From contig NZ_JACNMS010000004.1 of the NCBI RefSeq assembly GCF_020595125.1, positions 248,001 to 312,000 on the forward strand: a stretch of DNA of 64,000 nt. The letters run 5' to 3'. Source of the DNA: Jeotgalibacillus aurantiacus. Its GTDB lineage: Bacteria > Bacillota > Bacilli > Bacillales > Jeotgalibacillaceae. The notes below the pieces were generated by a model. The model saw nothing but the letters and a program-made list of their open reading frames with translations, was not told where the DNA came from and did no database searches. Positions 31,123-41,306 of the stretch are shown here, one piece after another (the stretch's first letter is position 1; each line of letters opens with the position of its first letter). The position numbers and the translations under genes are program-made.

Positions 31123-32038
31123 TTTAATTCGTAACGAATGGATGAAGCTGTTCAGCCGGGTTGCAACCTATATCATGATCGGTCTGTTAGTCGTTGCAGT
31201 TGCGGGGTCCACTGTGATTTATGCTTTCATCTCGAACATGGAAGAAACAGAAGGTGGATCGTGGCAGGCGCAGCTTGAGACTCAAAATGCGCAGATCGAA
31301 GCCGGCGAAGCTTTTGTGATGGATCCCGAAGCGCAGGTGGCTATCAATAATTATGCACTTGAGAACGATATTGAACCAAACACATCCGGAACTGCATGGT
31401 CATATCTGGAAAACAATGCATTATTAATCTCCCTTATTGGATTGTTTGCGATTATCGTAGCGTCCGGAATCGTGGCAAGTGAATTTTCATGGGGAACGAT
31501 CAAGCTACTGATGATCCGTCCAATTTCAAGATGGAAGATTCTTTTATCGAAGTTTTTAACCGTAGGTGCGTTCGGTATGCTGCTCGTTGCGATCACCGCT
31601 GTTTTATCCATTATTTTAGGTTTCATTTTCTTCGATTCAGGTTCTTCGGTAAGACTTGCTTACGTAGACGGAGTAGTGGAAGAAAGCAATATGATTTTCT
31701 ACCTTGTGAAGATTTATTTCTACAGCTCCATTGATGTAATTTTGCTGACGGCGATGGCGTTTATGATTTCAGCTGTGTTCAGAAACAGCTCGCTTGCGAT
31801 TGGAATTAGCCTATTCCTGTTGTTTGTTGGTGGAACGGTCACAAGCTTTATCGCCATGTATTATGACTGGGCTAAATACAGCCTTTTTGCCAATACAAGC
31901 CTTGCGATGTATGAGATGAATATGCCGATTGTAGAAGGGATGACGATGACGTTCTCTGTGATCATGATTTTGATCTACTTTGCGATCTTTATGGTGCTGG
32001 CGTTTACAGTGTTTACGAAAAGAGATATTGCAAGCTGA
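31115..32038 (+). CDS. ABC transporter permease (ABC-2 type)
   Basis: A 307-residue membrane protein with about six helices: one at 14-36, a long extracytoplasmic loop (about 40-100), then helices near 105-125, 145-170, 205-225, 230-250 and 275-300. The SEFSWGTIKLLMIRPISRWKILLSKF segment is typical of ABC-2 permeases. It overlaps the ATPase gene by 8 bases, so the two form one exporter. Substrate unknown. Confidence 0.88.
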   Translation: MFNLIRNEWMKLFSRVATYIMIGLLVVAVAGSTVIYAFISNMEETEGGSWQAQLETQNAQIEAGEAFVMDPEAQVAINNYALENDIEPNTSGTAWSYLENNALLISLIGLFAIIVASGIVASEFSWGTIKLLMIRPISRWKILLSKFLTVGAFGMLLVAITAVLSIILGFIFFDSGSSVRLAYVDGVVEESNMIFYLVKIYFYSSIDVILLTAMAFMISAVFRNSSLAIGISLFLLFVGGTVTSFIAMYYDWAKYSLFANTSLAMYEMNMPIVEGMTMTFSVIMILIYFAIFMVLAFTVFTKRDIAS

Positions 32039-32040
32039 TG

Positions 32041-32077
32041 AAAAAAGGACCGGACTGTTTCATATGTCCGGTCTTTT
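32041..32077 (+). terminator. Terminator between convergent permease and rarA
   Basis: AAAGGACCGGAC / GTCCGGTCTTT with A and T runs at both ends; likely works both ways. Confidence 0.88.
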
Positions 32078-32087
32078 TTAATTGTAT

Positions 32088-33353
32088 TCACTTTTTGTTC
32101 ATGTTTCCGTATATCTGTTTCAGTGCCTGTTCGAACTTCCCGGTTTCTTTTGGTTCGTAATATCTCGCCGATTTCAAATTGTCAGGCAGATATTGCTGTT
32201 CCACCCAGCCGCTTGGGTAGCTGTGTGGGTATTTGTATTCGGTTCCGCGTCCGAGTTTTTCAGCACCTTTATAATGAGCATCTTTTAAATGGTTCGGTAC
32301 TGACCCTGCTTTTCCTTTTCTTATATCTGACAGTGCGCTGTCGATCGCTGAAATAGCGGAGTTGGATTTCGGCGTCAGGCAGAGTTCAATGACTGCCGCA
32401 GCAAGTGGAATTCGAGCTTCAGGAAAGCCCAGCCTTTCAGCTGATTCAATCGCTGCCAGGGTCCGATGACCGGCCTGGGGGTTGGCGAGCCCGACATCTT
32501 CATAGGCAATGACAAGAAGTCTTCTTGCGATTGTGGGCATGTCTCCTGCTTCAATTAACCGGGCAAGATAATGAAGGGCAGCATTGACATCGCTGCCTCT
32601 GATGGATTTTTGAAAAGCGCTCATCACATCATAGTGTGCGTCTCCGTCCTTGTCGTGTGCGAAGTAATTTTTCTGCAGACACTCTTCGGCCGTTTCAACA
32701 TCAATTATGATTTCCCCTTCTTTTTCCTCTGTTGACATCACTGCGAGCTCGAGGGCGTTCAGTGCACTTCTGACATCCCCATTGCTGGCGTTAGAAAAAT
32801 GATCGAGTGCCTCATCAGTCAGCCTGACCTGCTCTGTGCCAAGTCCGCGTTCCTCATCATCAAGTGCACGTAAAATCGCTTTTTTCATTTCATCAGGTGT
32901 TAAAGGGGTCAGTTCAAATATCTGACATCGGCTCCTGATCGCAGGGTTAATGGCATGATAAGGGTTACTTGTGGTTGCCCCGATCATGACAATCAATCCG
33001 CTTTCTAAATGTGGTAAGAGAAAATCCTGCTTCGTTTTATCAAGCCGGTGGACTTCATCAAGCAAAAGAATGACCCTGCCTGACATTTTAGCCTCCTGCA
33101 CGACAATTTCCATATCCTTTTTATTGTTCGTCACGGCATTCAGAGAACGGAATGCATATTTCGTGCTGCCTGCAATCGCTGAAGCAATCGACGTTTTACC
33201 GATTCCAGGTGGTCCGTATAGAATCATGGATGAAAGCTGTTTCGCTTTCACCATTCGTCTGATGATTTTCCCTTCTCCGACAAGGTGCTGCTGACCGATG
33301 ATTTCATCAATATCAGACGGTCTCATCCGAAAGGCAAGCGGTTTTTTCGCCAT
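32088..33353 (-). CDS. rarA: Replication-associated recombination protein RarA
   Basis: AAA+ ATPase of the MgsA/WRNIP1 family acting at stalled replication forks. It is 421 residues, with Walker A GPPGIGKTS (about 47), Walker B LLLDEVHRLDK, sensor 1 IGATTSNPYHAINPAIRSRC and the C-terminal tetramer domain (AYEDVGLANPQAG, KNSAIS-like region and GWVEQQYLP). ATG 33353 follows AGGAG on the minus strand; GTG 33362 lies against that site. Convergent to the ABC genes. Confidence 0.95.
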   Translation of the reverse strand: MAKKPLAFRMRPSDIDEIIGQQHLVGEGKIIRRMVKAKQLSSMILYGPPGIGKTSIASAIAGSTKYAFRSLNAVTNNKKDMEIVVQEAKMSGRVILLLDEVHRLDKTKQDFLLPHLESGLIVMIGATTSNPYHAINPAIRSRCQIFELTPLTPDEMKKAILRALDDEERGLGTEQVRLTDEALDHFSNASNGDVRSALNALELAVMSTEEKEGEIIIDVETAEECLQKNYFAHDKDGDAHYDVMSAFQKSIRGSDVNAALHYLARLIEAGDMPTIARRLLVIAYEDVGLANPQAGHRTLAAIESAERLGFPEARIPLAAAVIELCLTPKSNSAISAIDSALSDIRKGKAGSVPNHLKDAHYKGAEKLGRGTEYKYPHSYPSGWVEQQYLPDNLKSARYYEPKETGKFEQALKQIYGNMNKK

Positions 33354-33431
33354 AGTTATCACTCCTGTAAGATCACTTCTTCCATCATAGTCTATCAGTT
33401 ACCCTTAATGCCAATCGAAGCGGTTATATGC

Positions 33432-33437
33432 TATAAT
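33432..33437 (+). promoter_or_regulatory. Probable -10 box of cymR
   Basis: TATAAT 40 bases before the cymR start; no good -35 hexamer is seen at 17 bases, so the promoter is only partly supported. Confidence 0.45.
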
Positions 33438-33476
33438 GGCTAAAGCAAAAAAGACGTTAACAAAGGTGGAGACAAG

Positions 33477-33896
33477 ATGAAGATTTCGACAAAGGGCCGT
33501 TACGGATTAACGATCATGATTGAGCTTGCTAAAAATCATGGTGAAGGGCCAACGTCATTAAAATCAATTGCCAAAACACATGATCTTTCCGAGCATTACC
33601 TTGAGCAGCTGATCGCACCGCTTCGTAATGCCGGATTTGTAAAAAGTATCAGGGGTGCCTACGGCGGTTACGTACTGGCTGATGAACCTGGGAATATCAC
33701 AGCCGGTGATGTAATCCGTGTACTGGAAGGACCGATCAGTCCAGTCGAAGGAATAGAGAATGAAGCGCCGCCTCAAAGAGAGCTGTGGATCCGGATTCGT
33801 GATGCAGTGAAAAATGTTCTGGATCATACAACGATTGAAGATCTGGCAAACTACACAGAAGAAGGCGAATCAGACGCCTATATGTTTTATATTTAA
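33477..33896 (+). CDS. cymR: Cysteine metabolism repressor CymR (Rrf2 family)
   Basis: Rrf2-type regulator that, with CysK, represses cystine uptake and cysteine synthesis genes. It is 139 residues, with the winged helix at about 1-80 (MKISTKGRYGLTIMIELAK, LSEHYLEQLIAPLRNAG, KSIRGAYGGY) and the C terminus DLANYTEEG...AYMFYI as in B. subtilis. No cysteine is present, so it cannot carry the Fe-S cluster of IscR. ATG 33477 follows AAAGGTGGAG. It heads the iscS-mnmA run. Confidence 0.95.
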   Translation: MKISTKGRYGLTIMIELAKNHGEGPTSLKSIAKTHDLSEHYLEQLIAPLRNAGFVKSIRGAYGGYVLADEPGNITAGDVIRVLEGPISPVEGIENEAPPQRELWIRIRDAVKNVLDHTTIEDLANYTEEGESDAYMFYI

Positions 33897-33913
33897 TTGG
33901 AGGGACTACGATC

Positions 33914-35056
33914 ATGAATCACATTTATGCTGATCATGCAGCTACAACCCCTGTCCATCCGGAAGTGGCTGATGTTCTCGTTCAAACACTGACGTCGAGC
34001 TACGGGAATCCGTCCAGTATTCATGGAACAGGCAGGGAAGCAAGGAAAATTCTTGACGATGCAAGAACATCGATTGCAAGACAGATCGGTGTTCATTTTA
34101 ATGAGATCATCTTTACAAGCGGCGGGACGGAAGCGGATAACCTGGCGATTTTCGGAACGGCAGAATCAATGAAATCAAAAGGCAATCACATCATTACGAC
34201 TGCTGTTGAACACCACGCGGTTTTACATCCGTGCCAGGAGCTTGAGAAAAAGGGATATGATGTTACGTATCTCCCTGTTGATCAAAATGGAAAAATCAGC
34301 GTCGATGATGTCAAGAAAGCGTTAAGAGAAGACACGATTCTGGTCACGATTATGTTTGGTAATAATGAAGTGGGTACAATACAGCCGATTGAGGAAATTG
34401 GCGCGCTGCTGAAGGATCATCAGGCCGTGTTTCACACGGATGCTGTTCAGGCGTTCGGGCTCTTGTTATTTGATCCAAAAGAACTTGGTATTGATCTATT
34501 CTCGGTTTCGGCCCATAAAATTAACGGCCCGAAAGGTATCGGCTTTTTATATGCAAGAGAAGGAATCTCGCTTTCCCCTGGTCTTTTTGGTGGCGAGCAG
34601 GAGCGTAAAAAGAGAGCGGGTACAGAAAATACAGCGGCGATTGCAGCGCTGGCAAAAGCAGTGGAAATGGCCTTTCAGAACAGAGATGAGAAGATTGCTG
34701 AGCTGAATGCGATCCGCCATGCGATGATTGAAGAATTAAACAGCCTGAATGTCCGCTATGAGCAGAACGGATCACTTGAGGACAGTCTTCCACACGTGCT
34801 AAACTTAAGCATTCATGGTGCAGACGTTGAATCTCTTCTGGTCAACCTGGATCTTGAAGGGGTGGCTGTATCGAGCGGTTCCGCATGTACAGCTGGTTCA
34901 ATCGAGCCTTCACATGTTTTATCCGCTATGTTTGGGGAAGGGAATGAGAAGCTTTTTAACTCCATCCGGTTCAGTTTTGGATACGGTAATACAGTTGAGG
35001 ATGGTAAAAAGATCGCTCAGACGCTGAAAAAAATCATGGACCGTTTTACAAAATAG
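33914..35056 (+). CDS. iscS: Cysteine desulfurase (YrvO-type IscS)
   Basis: PLP enzyme that takes sulfur from cysteine and, from its partner mnmA next door, feeds tRNA 2-thiolation. It is 380 residues: YADHAATTPVHPEV at the start, SGGTEADNLAI, the PLP Lys in SVSAHKINGPKGIGF (about 200) and the active Cys in SSGSACTAGSIEPSHVL (about 325). ATG 33914 follows TTGGAGGGAC, 17 bases after cymR. Confidence 0.93.
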   Translation: MNHIYADHAATTPVHPEVADVLVQTLTSSYGNPSSIHGTGREARKILDDARTSIARQIGVHFNEIIFTSGGTEADNLAIFGTAESMKSKGNHIITTAVEHHAVLHPCQELEKKGYDVTYLPVDQNGKISVDDVKKALREDTILVTIMFGNNEVGTIQPIEEIGALLKDHQAVFHTDAVQAFGLLLFDPKELGIDLFSVSAHKINGPKGIGFLYAREGISLSPGLFGGEQERKKRAGTENTAAIAALAKAVEMAFQNRDEKIAELNAIRHAMIEELNSLNVRYEQNGSLEDSLPHVLNLSIHGADVESLLVNLDLEGVAVSSGSACTAGSIEPSHVLSAMFGEGNEKLFNSIRFSFGYGNTVEDGKKIAQTLKKIMDRFTK

Positions 35057-35078
35057 TCACGGTTAATCTATAGAATAA

Positions 35079-36206
<1,128 letters not shown>

Positions 36207-36211
36207 TACAG

Positions 36212-36246
36212 GAAGCGGAACATGTGATGTGTTCCGCTTTTGTTTT
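36212..36246 (+). terminator. Terminator after mnmA
   Basis: AAGCGGAACA / TGTTCCGCTT around a short loop, then TTTGTTTTTT. Confidence 0.88.
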
Positions 36247-36262
36247 TTATTATTGGAGAACC

Positions 36263-36372
36263 GGGCCTGGGGCATCCTTCGCTCGCGCGCCGCGCGGTGA
36301 GCCAGCTGTGCTTCGCACATCTGGCTCACCTGTCGCTTCTCTGCCGCAGGAGTCTACGGATGCCCCAGGCCC
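36263..36372 (-). repeat. Family-1 palindromic element, copy D
   Basis: Arms GGGCCTGGGGCATCC (36263-36277) and GGATGCCCCAGGCCC (36358-36372) are exact inverse complements. Reverse orientation, with tip stem TGTGC-TTC-GCACA (36307-36319). The rest of this gap (to 36594) holds only a possible -10 (TATACT near 36553) for the next gene. Confidence 0.92.
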
Positions 36373-36594
36373 TTTAAGTTTTTACATACAACTTATCTTT
36401 TTGAAAAGGAAAGAAAAACCCGTTTCTTTAGACGGAGAAGCTTCCGAATATCCAGTCTTTTTTTATGTATCTTCAAAATTATATAAAATCAGACTTGGTT
36501 AAATATATTGCCATTTACATAAGCCATGAGTCAGTTTTTACCGAACATATGTTATACTGATGGCACAAATTTAATCAGATTCAGGAGTGGAAAG

Positions 36595-37260
36595 ATGAGT
36601 TCTTTAAATGATCAGGCGATTGCATTAATACAGGAAGGAAAGTATGAGGAGGCGCTTCAGCTGTTGAATCAGCAGATTGAAGAAAATCCGAATGATGCAG
36701 CGGCTTATATTAACTTTGGTAATATTCTTGCGCAGTTTAATGAAATTGAGAAAGCGGAGCGTTTTTATCAGAAGGCGATTACGCTTGATGAGAAAGCGGG
36801 AGCGGCTTATTATTCGCTGGCAAACCTGTATTATAATCAGGAGCGTTTTCAGGAGGCAGCGGTACTGTATGAGAAGGCTGTTCACAATGGCATTCAGGAC
36901 AGCGATGCTTATTTTATGCTCGGTATGTCTTTTGTGAATCAGGATCAGACAAAGCTTGCTTTACCTTATTTGCAGCGTGCTTCTGAGCTGACTGAAGAGG
37001 ATGCGGAAGTGTTCTTTCAGTATGGACTTGCCCTTGCAAAGATTGAGCAGGGAGAAGAGGCGATCAGAAACCTGAAGCTTGCGGTTGAGCTGGATGCCGA
37101 GCATGCAGACGCCCTGTATAATCTCGGTGTGGCTTATGCTGGTTTTGTGGAGGATGCGAAAGCCGCAATTGACTGTTTTGAACGTGCAATTGAGGTTCAG
37201 CCGGATCATTATCTGGCATTAAACGGACGTCAGATTATGAAGCAGGCACTTGAACAATAA
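36595..37260 (+). CDS. Tetratricopeptide repeat protein (YrrB-like)
   Basis: A 221-residue cytoplasmic protein made almost entirely of TPR units, about six, each of 34 residues with the pattern A-Y--LG / A---Y--A (for example AAYINFGNILAQFNEIEKAE and DALYNLGVAYAGFVEDAKAA). TPRs mediate protein contacts; the partner is unknown. Its place between mnmA and recD2 matches B. subtilis yrrB. ATG 36595 follows CAGGAGTGG. Confidence 0.9.
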   Translation: MSSLNDQAIALIQEGKYEEALQLLNQQIEENPNDAAAYINFGNILAQFNEIEKAERFYQKAITLDEKAGAAYYSLANLYYNQERFQEAAVLYEKAVHNGIQDSDAYFMLGMSFVNQDQTKLALPYLQRASELTEEDAEVFFQYGLALAKIEQGEEAIRNLKLAVELDAEHADALYNLGVAYAGFVEDAKAAIDCFERAIEVQPDHYLALNGRQIMKQALEQ

Positions 37261-37276
37261 TTCGGGAGGACTCGGG

Positions 37277-39652
37277 ATGAAGGCACAGCAGACAGATCTG
37301 TTTACAGAAGAAGAGCTGTATGTGAAAGGAAGAATGATTGTTACCATTTTTCATAACGAAGATAATATGTACTCCGTTGTCAGAATCCGCGTGGCGGAGA
37401 CGAATCTTCAGAATGCGGAAAATGAAATGGTCGTAACGGGTCACTTTCCTGCGATGCAGGAGGAGGATACGTATCTTTTTTATGGACATGTGAAAGAGCA
37501 TCCCCGTTTTGGCCCGCAATTTATCGCATCCCGCTTTAAAAAAGAACTCCCGCAGACGAAACAGGGGATTATTCATTATCTTTCAAGTGATCTGTTTAAC
37601 GGGATCGGTAAAAAAACGGCTGAAAAGATCGTCGATGTGATTGGTGAAAATGCCATTTCGAAAATCATGGAAAATGAAGCCGTTCTTCACTCGGTCCCGA
37701 AGCTTTCTAAAGAAAAGGCAAAGCACATTCATGAGGTGCTGATGGAGCATCAGGGGCTTGAGCGGATCATGGTACTGTTAAATGACTGGGGGTTCGGTCC
37801 CCAGTTATCCATGAAGATCTATCAATTTTATCAGGAAAATACGCTTGATGTGATTGAAAAAAATCCTTACCAGCTTGTTCACGATATTGAAGGGGTTGGT
37901 TTTGGAAAGGCGGATGAACTCGGCAGGCATCTGGGGCTGTCCGGGAATCACCCTGACCGGATTAAGGCGGCGTGCCTGTATTGCCTGACTCAGATCTCCC
38001 TGCAGGAAGGTCATGTATATGCAGATTCCAAATCCCTGATGGTGAAGGTCAAAGAGCTTTTGCAGAAGCATCAGCCTGAACAGATTGAATACACAGATAT
38101 ATCAGCAAGCCTGATTGAATTGAACGAAGAAGGAAAAATCATTGGTGAAAATAAACGGGTCTATATGCCTTCCCTTTATTATTCAGAAGCAGGTATAGCC
38201 TCGAGTATTGAAAACATTCTAAGCCGGACTGAATATGAGGATGGATTTCCTGAAGCTGAATTTCTTTTGGCGCTTGGTGATCTGGAGGAGCGGATTGGTG
38301 TGACCTATGCGCCTTCCCAAAAACAGGCGATTCAAACTGCACTTTCATCGCCTTTGATGATTTTGACCGGCGGCCCGGGTACTGGGAAAACAACCGTGAT
38401 AAAAGGGATCGTGGAACTTTACGCAGAACTTCACGGCGTTTCGCTTGATCCTGATCAATACTCCAAGGATGATCCGTTTCCGGTTGTGCTTGCTGCCCCG
38501 ACCGGCCGCGCAGCAAAGCGGATGACGGAATCGACCGGATTAAAAGCGATGACGATTCACCGCCTTCTCGGTTTTACCGGACAGGAGGAAATGGAGGATG
38601 AGGATGAACGGATGATTACCGGCCGCCTCTTGATCATTGATGAAATGTCCATGGTTGATACATGGCTTGCCAACAAGCTTCTTCAGGCCGTTCCTGAAGG
38701 GATGCAGGTCATTTTAGTAGGTGACCAGGATCAGCTCCCTTCGGTTGGACCGGGCCAGGTGTTGCAGGATCTCCTTCAGTCTGAAAAAATCCCGTCTGTT
38801 GAACTGACGGATATTTACAGGCAGGAAGAGGGATCATCCATTATTGAGCTTGCCCATGACATGAAAAAAGGACAGGTTCCTGCAACGATCAGACAGTCCT
38901 TTCCTGACCGTTCCTTTATTCCGTGCAGGGCTGGACAGATGGATGATGTAGTTGGGAAGATCGTAAAAAATGCCGTTGATAAAGGTTACAGCCCGAAGGA
39001 CATACAGGTACTTGCACCGATGTACAGAGGACCTGCAGGCATTGATAAGCTGAATACGCTTTTACAGGAGCTTCTGAACGGGAACCCGGATGGATCGAGG
39101 AAGGAATTGAAATGGGGAGATATCACGTACCGGATCGGGGACAAGGTACTTCAGCTTGTCAACCAGCCTGAGAGTAATGTGTTTAATGGCGATATGGGCG
39201 AGATCATTTCCATTTTTTACGCGAAGGAAAATACAGAAAAGCAGGATATGGTACTCGTTTCGTTTGATGGTGTTGAAGTGACCTATACAAGGCAGGATTT
39301 AAATCAGATCACGCACGCCTACTGCTGTTCTATTCATAAATCACAGGGAAGTGAATTTCCGATTGTGATTCTTCCAGTCGTCAAAAGCTATTCAAGAATG
39401 CTTAGGAGAAACTTGTTATACACCGCGATCACGCGAAGCAGCCGGTTTTTAATTCTTTGCGGTGAGGAAGAGGCTTTCCGTTACGGGGTTGAAAGGCAGG
39501 ATGATCTTGTCAGGATGACGACTCTGAAAGAACGTCTCGGCTATTCAGAAGGTGATGCGAAGCAGGAAGTTCAGGAAAGGTTCCCGGATCAGGTGGACCC
39601 GATGATCGGAATGAATGGCGTCAGCCCCTACGATTTTATGCCAGAGGTATAG
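37277..39652 (+). CDS. recD2: ATP-dependent DNA helicase RecD2
   Basis: SF1 5'-to-3' helicase of the RecD2 class, acting at forks independently of RecBCD. It is 791 residues: an N-terminal OB-like region, helix-hairpin-helix motifs (NGIGKKTAEKIVD and GVGFGKADELG), Walker A TGGPGTGKTTV (about 367), LAAPTGRAAKRM, Walker B LLIIDEMSMVD, VGDQDQLPSVGPG and motif VI YTAITRSSRF. ATG 37277 follows GGGAGGACTC; the frame to 37250 overlaps the TPR gene without a site. Confidence 0.95.
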   Translation: MKAQQTDLFTEEELYVKGRMIVTIFHNEDNMYSVVRIRVAETNLQNAENEMVVTGHFPAMQEEDTYLFYGHVKEHPRFGPQFIASRFKKELPQTKQGIIHYLSSDLFNGIGKKTAEKIVDVIGENAISKIMENEAVLHSVPKLSKEKAKHIHEVLMEHQGLERIMVLLNDWGFGPQLSMKIYQFYQENTLDVIEKNPYQLVHDIEGVGFGKADELGRHLGLSGNHPDRIKAACLYCLTQISLQEGHVYADSKSLMVKVKELLQKHQPEQIEYTDISASLIELNEEGKIIGENKRVYMPSLYYSEAGIASSIENILSRTEYEDGFPEAEFLLALGDLEERIGVTYAPSQKQAIQTALSSPLMILTGGPGTGKTTVIKGIVELYAELHGVSLDPDQYSKDDPFPVVLAAPTGRAAKRMTESTGLKAMTIHRLLGFTGQEEMEDEDERMITGRLLIIDEMSMVDTWLANKLLQAVPEGMQVILVGDQDQLPSVGPGQVLQDLLQSEKIPSVELTDIYRQEEGSSIIELAHDMKKGQVPATIRQSFPDRSFIPCRAGQMDDVVGKIVKNAVDKGYSPKDIQVLAPMYRGPAGIDKLNTLLQELLNGNPDGSRKELKWGDITYRIGDKVLQLVNQPESNVFNGDMGEIISIFYAKENTEKQDMVLVSFDGVEVTYTRQDLNQITHAYCCSIHKSQGSEFPIVILPVVKSYSRMLRRNLLYTAITRSSRFLILCGEEEAFRYGVERQDDLVRMTTLKERLGYSEGDAKQEVQERFPDQVDPMIGMNGVSPYDFMPEV

Positions 39653-39707
39653 GAAATCTTTGGACAGTCAATGATAGTAAAAAAACCCCCGGACTGGAGG
39701 GATTATA

Positions 39708-39887
39708 TTGACATGTCCAAACTGTTCCAACCGTGAAGTCGATATGCTGACTTCAAAACGTTATTTCTGTCATTCATGCTGTGTTGAATTTACACGGGCA
39801 AAAAATAAATGGAAGCTCTATGAAATTACGGAGGATGGACTGCTGACCCATACTCGAAAAATCGTATTTGATGGTGCTGAAGGATGA
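39708..39887 (+). CDS. Small zinc-ribbon protein
   Basis: A short frame of 59 residues with a clear ribosome binding site (CTGGAGGG, 39694-39701) and TTG start. The product has two Cys pairs, CPNC at 3-6 and CHSC near 22-25, the spacing of a zinc ribbon, then a C-terminal strand region (KWKLYEITEDGLLTHTRKIV). It overlaps the next gene as ATGA (39884-39887), which supports real translation. The family is not recognised with certainty and the function is unknown. Confidence 0.75.
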   Translation: MTCPNCSNREVDMLTSKRYFCHSCCVEFTRAKNKWKLYEITEDGLLTHTRKIVFDGAEG

Positions 39888-40951
39888 CTCAGTGGATCAA
39901 TAAGCGCTTCATCCTGAAGGCTGCGGGTGGAGTGCTTTTTTTATGGGTTCTTTTCTTCACGGAAACCGGTCTTGTGGTCAGGGAAAGTGCTGTCACTGCA
40001 GTCGTCCCTCTTTTGATCAGTGCGGTGCTTGCGTATTTGCTATTGCCCGCCGTTCATCTTTTGAATAAAGCGCGATGCCCTGATTTGTTATCTATCTCGA
40101 TTATCTTTATTTTGATCATCTGCTCAGTTATTTCACTTATTCAATGGGGCATCCCGTTTTTGATAGTGGAAGGACCTTCATTTATTACTTCTGCACAAAC
40201 CGTAGCGGGAGAACTGTTCGCTGCAGGAAGAGAAATGGAGCAGCTGCTCACGGTCTTTCCGGAAGCGATTCAATTGAAGGCGGGGGAAACAGTCACTCAT
40301 GTGACAGAGCAGCTGGACAGTCAGCTGTCGGCGGTTTTCCTCGGGCTCGATGACTCGATAAAATGGATTGTCATTTTAACGCTTGTCCCGTTTATGACGT
40401 TTTATCTTTTAAAGGACAGAATGTTGATCAAACATTGGGTTTATGGTTTAATCCCTGACGAAAAAAAAGAAAGAGTAAGATTCTTTTTTAAAGAGACGGA
40501 TAAAAGTCTCGGTGGATATATTCGGGGACAGGTGCTGCTGTCAATGGCCATTGCAGTGTTAACGTATGTGCTGTTGTTGATTCTTTCAGTTCCTTACGCG
40601 CCTTTTCTGGCGATTATCATGGGTATATTTAATGTCATCCCATATGTTGGTCCGATCATCGGCTCGATACCTGCTGTCCTGATCGCTTCGACGATTTCAC
40701 TTCCGGCCGTTTTATGGATTGTAGCAGGTGTTTTTGTCATTCAAATGCTTGAAAGTCACCTTCTGTCTCCCTGGATTATCGGGAACAGCGTGCACTTTCA
40801 TCCAATCGTTATGATGGTGCTTTTACTCGCAGGAGGAGAGATCGGCGGGGTCATCGGACTCATCGTGATCATCCCTGCTGCCATGCTGATCCGGCTCTTA
40901 TGGAAAACAATCCGATTAAATAAATACGATCATGAATTGACAAAGGGCTGA
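39884..40951 (+). CDS. AI-2E family transporter (YrrI-like)
   Basis: A 355-residue polytopic membrane protein with about eight helices, of the AI-2E/PerM superfamily: signature GYIRGQVLLSMAIAVLTYVLLLILSVPYAPFLAI and GIFNVIPYVGPIIGSIPAVLIA. Members are linked to export of signals or Na+/H+ exchange; the substrate here is unknown. It sits before alaS as in B. subtilis. ATG 39884 is coupled to the zinc-ribbon gene. Confidence 0.88.
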   Translation: MTQWINKRFILKAAGGVLFLWVLFFTETGLVVRESAVTAVVPLLISAVLAYLLLPAVHLLNKARCPDLLSISIIFILIICSVISLIQWGIPFLIVEGPSFITSAQTVAGELFAAGREMEQLLTVFPEAIQLKAGETVTHVTEQLDSQLSAVFLGLDDSIKWIVILTLVPFMTFYLLKDRMLIKHWVYGLIPDEKKERVRFFFKETDKSLGGYIRGQVLLSMAIAVLTYVLLLILSVPYAPFLAIIMGIFNVIPYVGPIIGSIPAVLIASTISLPAVLWIVAGVFVIQMLESHLLSPWIIGNSVHFHPIVMMVLLLAGGEIGGVIGLIVIIPAAMLIRLLWKTIRLNKYDHELTKG

Positions 40952-41029
40952 GAGATTTCTATAATTTCAAGTAGAATTGTTCTGTCACGTTACCGGTTGC
41001 TCTGTTTGCAATCGCGTGTATATGAAGAA

Positions 41030-41275
41030 TAAATGATCATCTCGAAGATGGAATGAGTACACATTTACCATTGTTCATTAAAAGAGAGGGCTCCCTGGGC
41101 TGAAAGGGGCTTAATGAACTGAAATGTGGAAAGCTGGTCCGGAGTGCAGGTAATCACTGCCGTATGCTGCGTTAAAGCGATGAAAGTGGTGGGTTTTCAA
41201 TCCATAACCAGGGTGGTACCGCGAGTGTAAGCTCGTCCCTGTGTCGGATTGGAGGCCTTTTTCTGTTTTTTGGAC
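41030..41275 (+). promoter_or_regulatory. T-box leader controlling alaS
   Basis: The conserved AGGGTGGTACCGCG lies at 41210-41223, followed by GAGTGTAAGCTCGTCCCTG, the usual antiterminator partner region. A likely alanine specifier is GCT at 41133-41135 (GAAAGCTGG). The gene downstream is alanyl-tRNA synthetase, in agreement. The terminator hairpin is less clear than in the hisS leader; a T run is at 41262-41266. The 5' limit is approximate. Confidence 0.85.
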
Positions 41276-41306
41276 GCTTCGGGAATTATAAAGGAGGAAC
41301 AGCCAG

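Noticed and set aside
36224-36502. Forward frame over repeat copy D
   Set aside because: Runs through a terminator and the palindromic element; the protein is low-complexity from repeat sequence.
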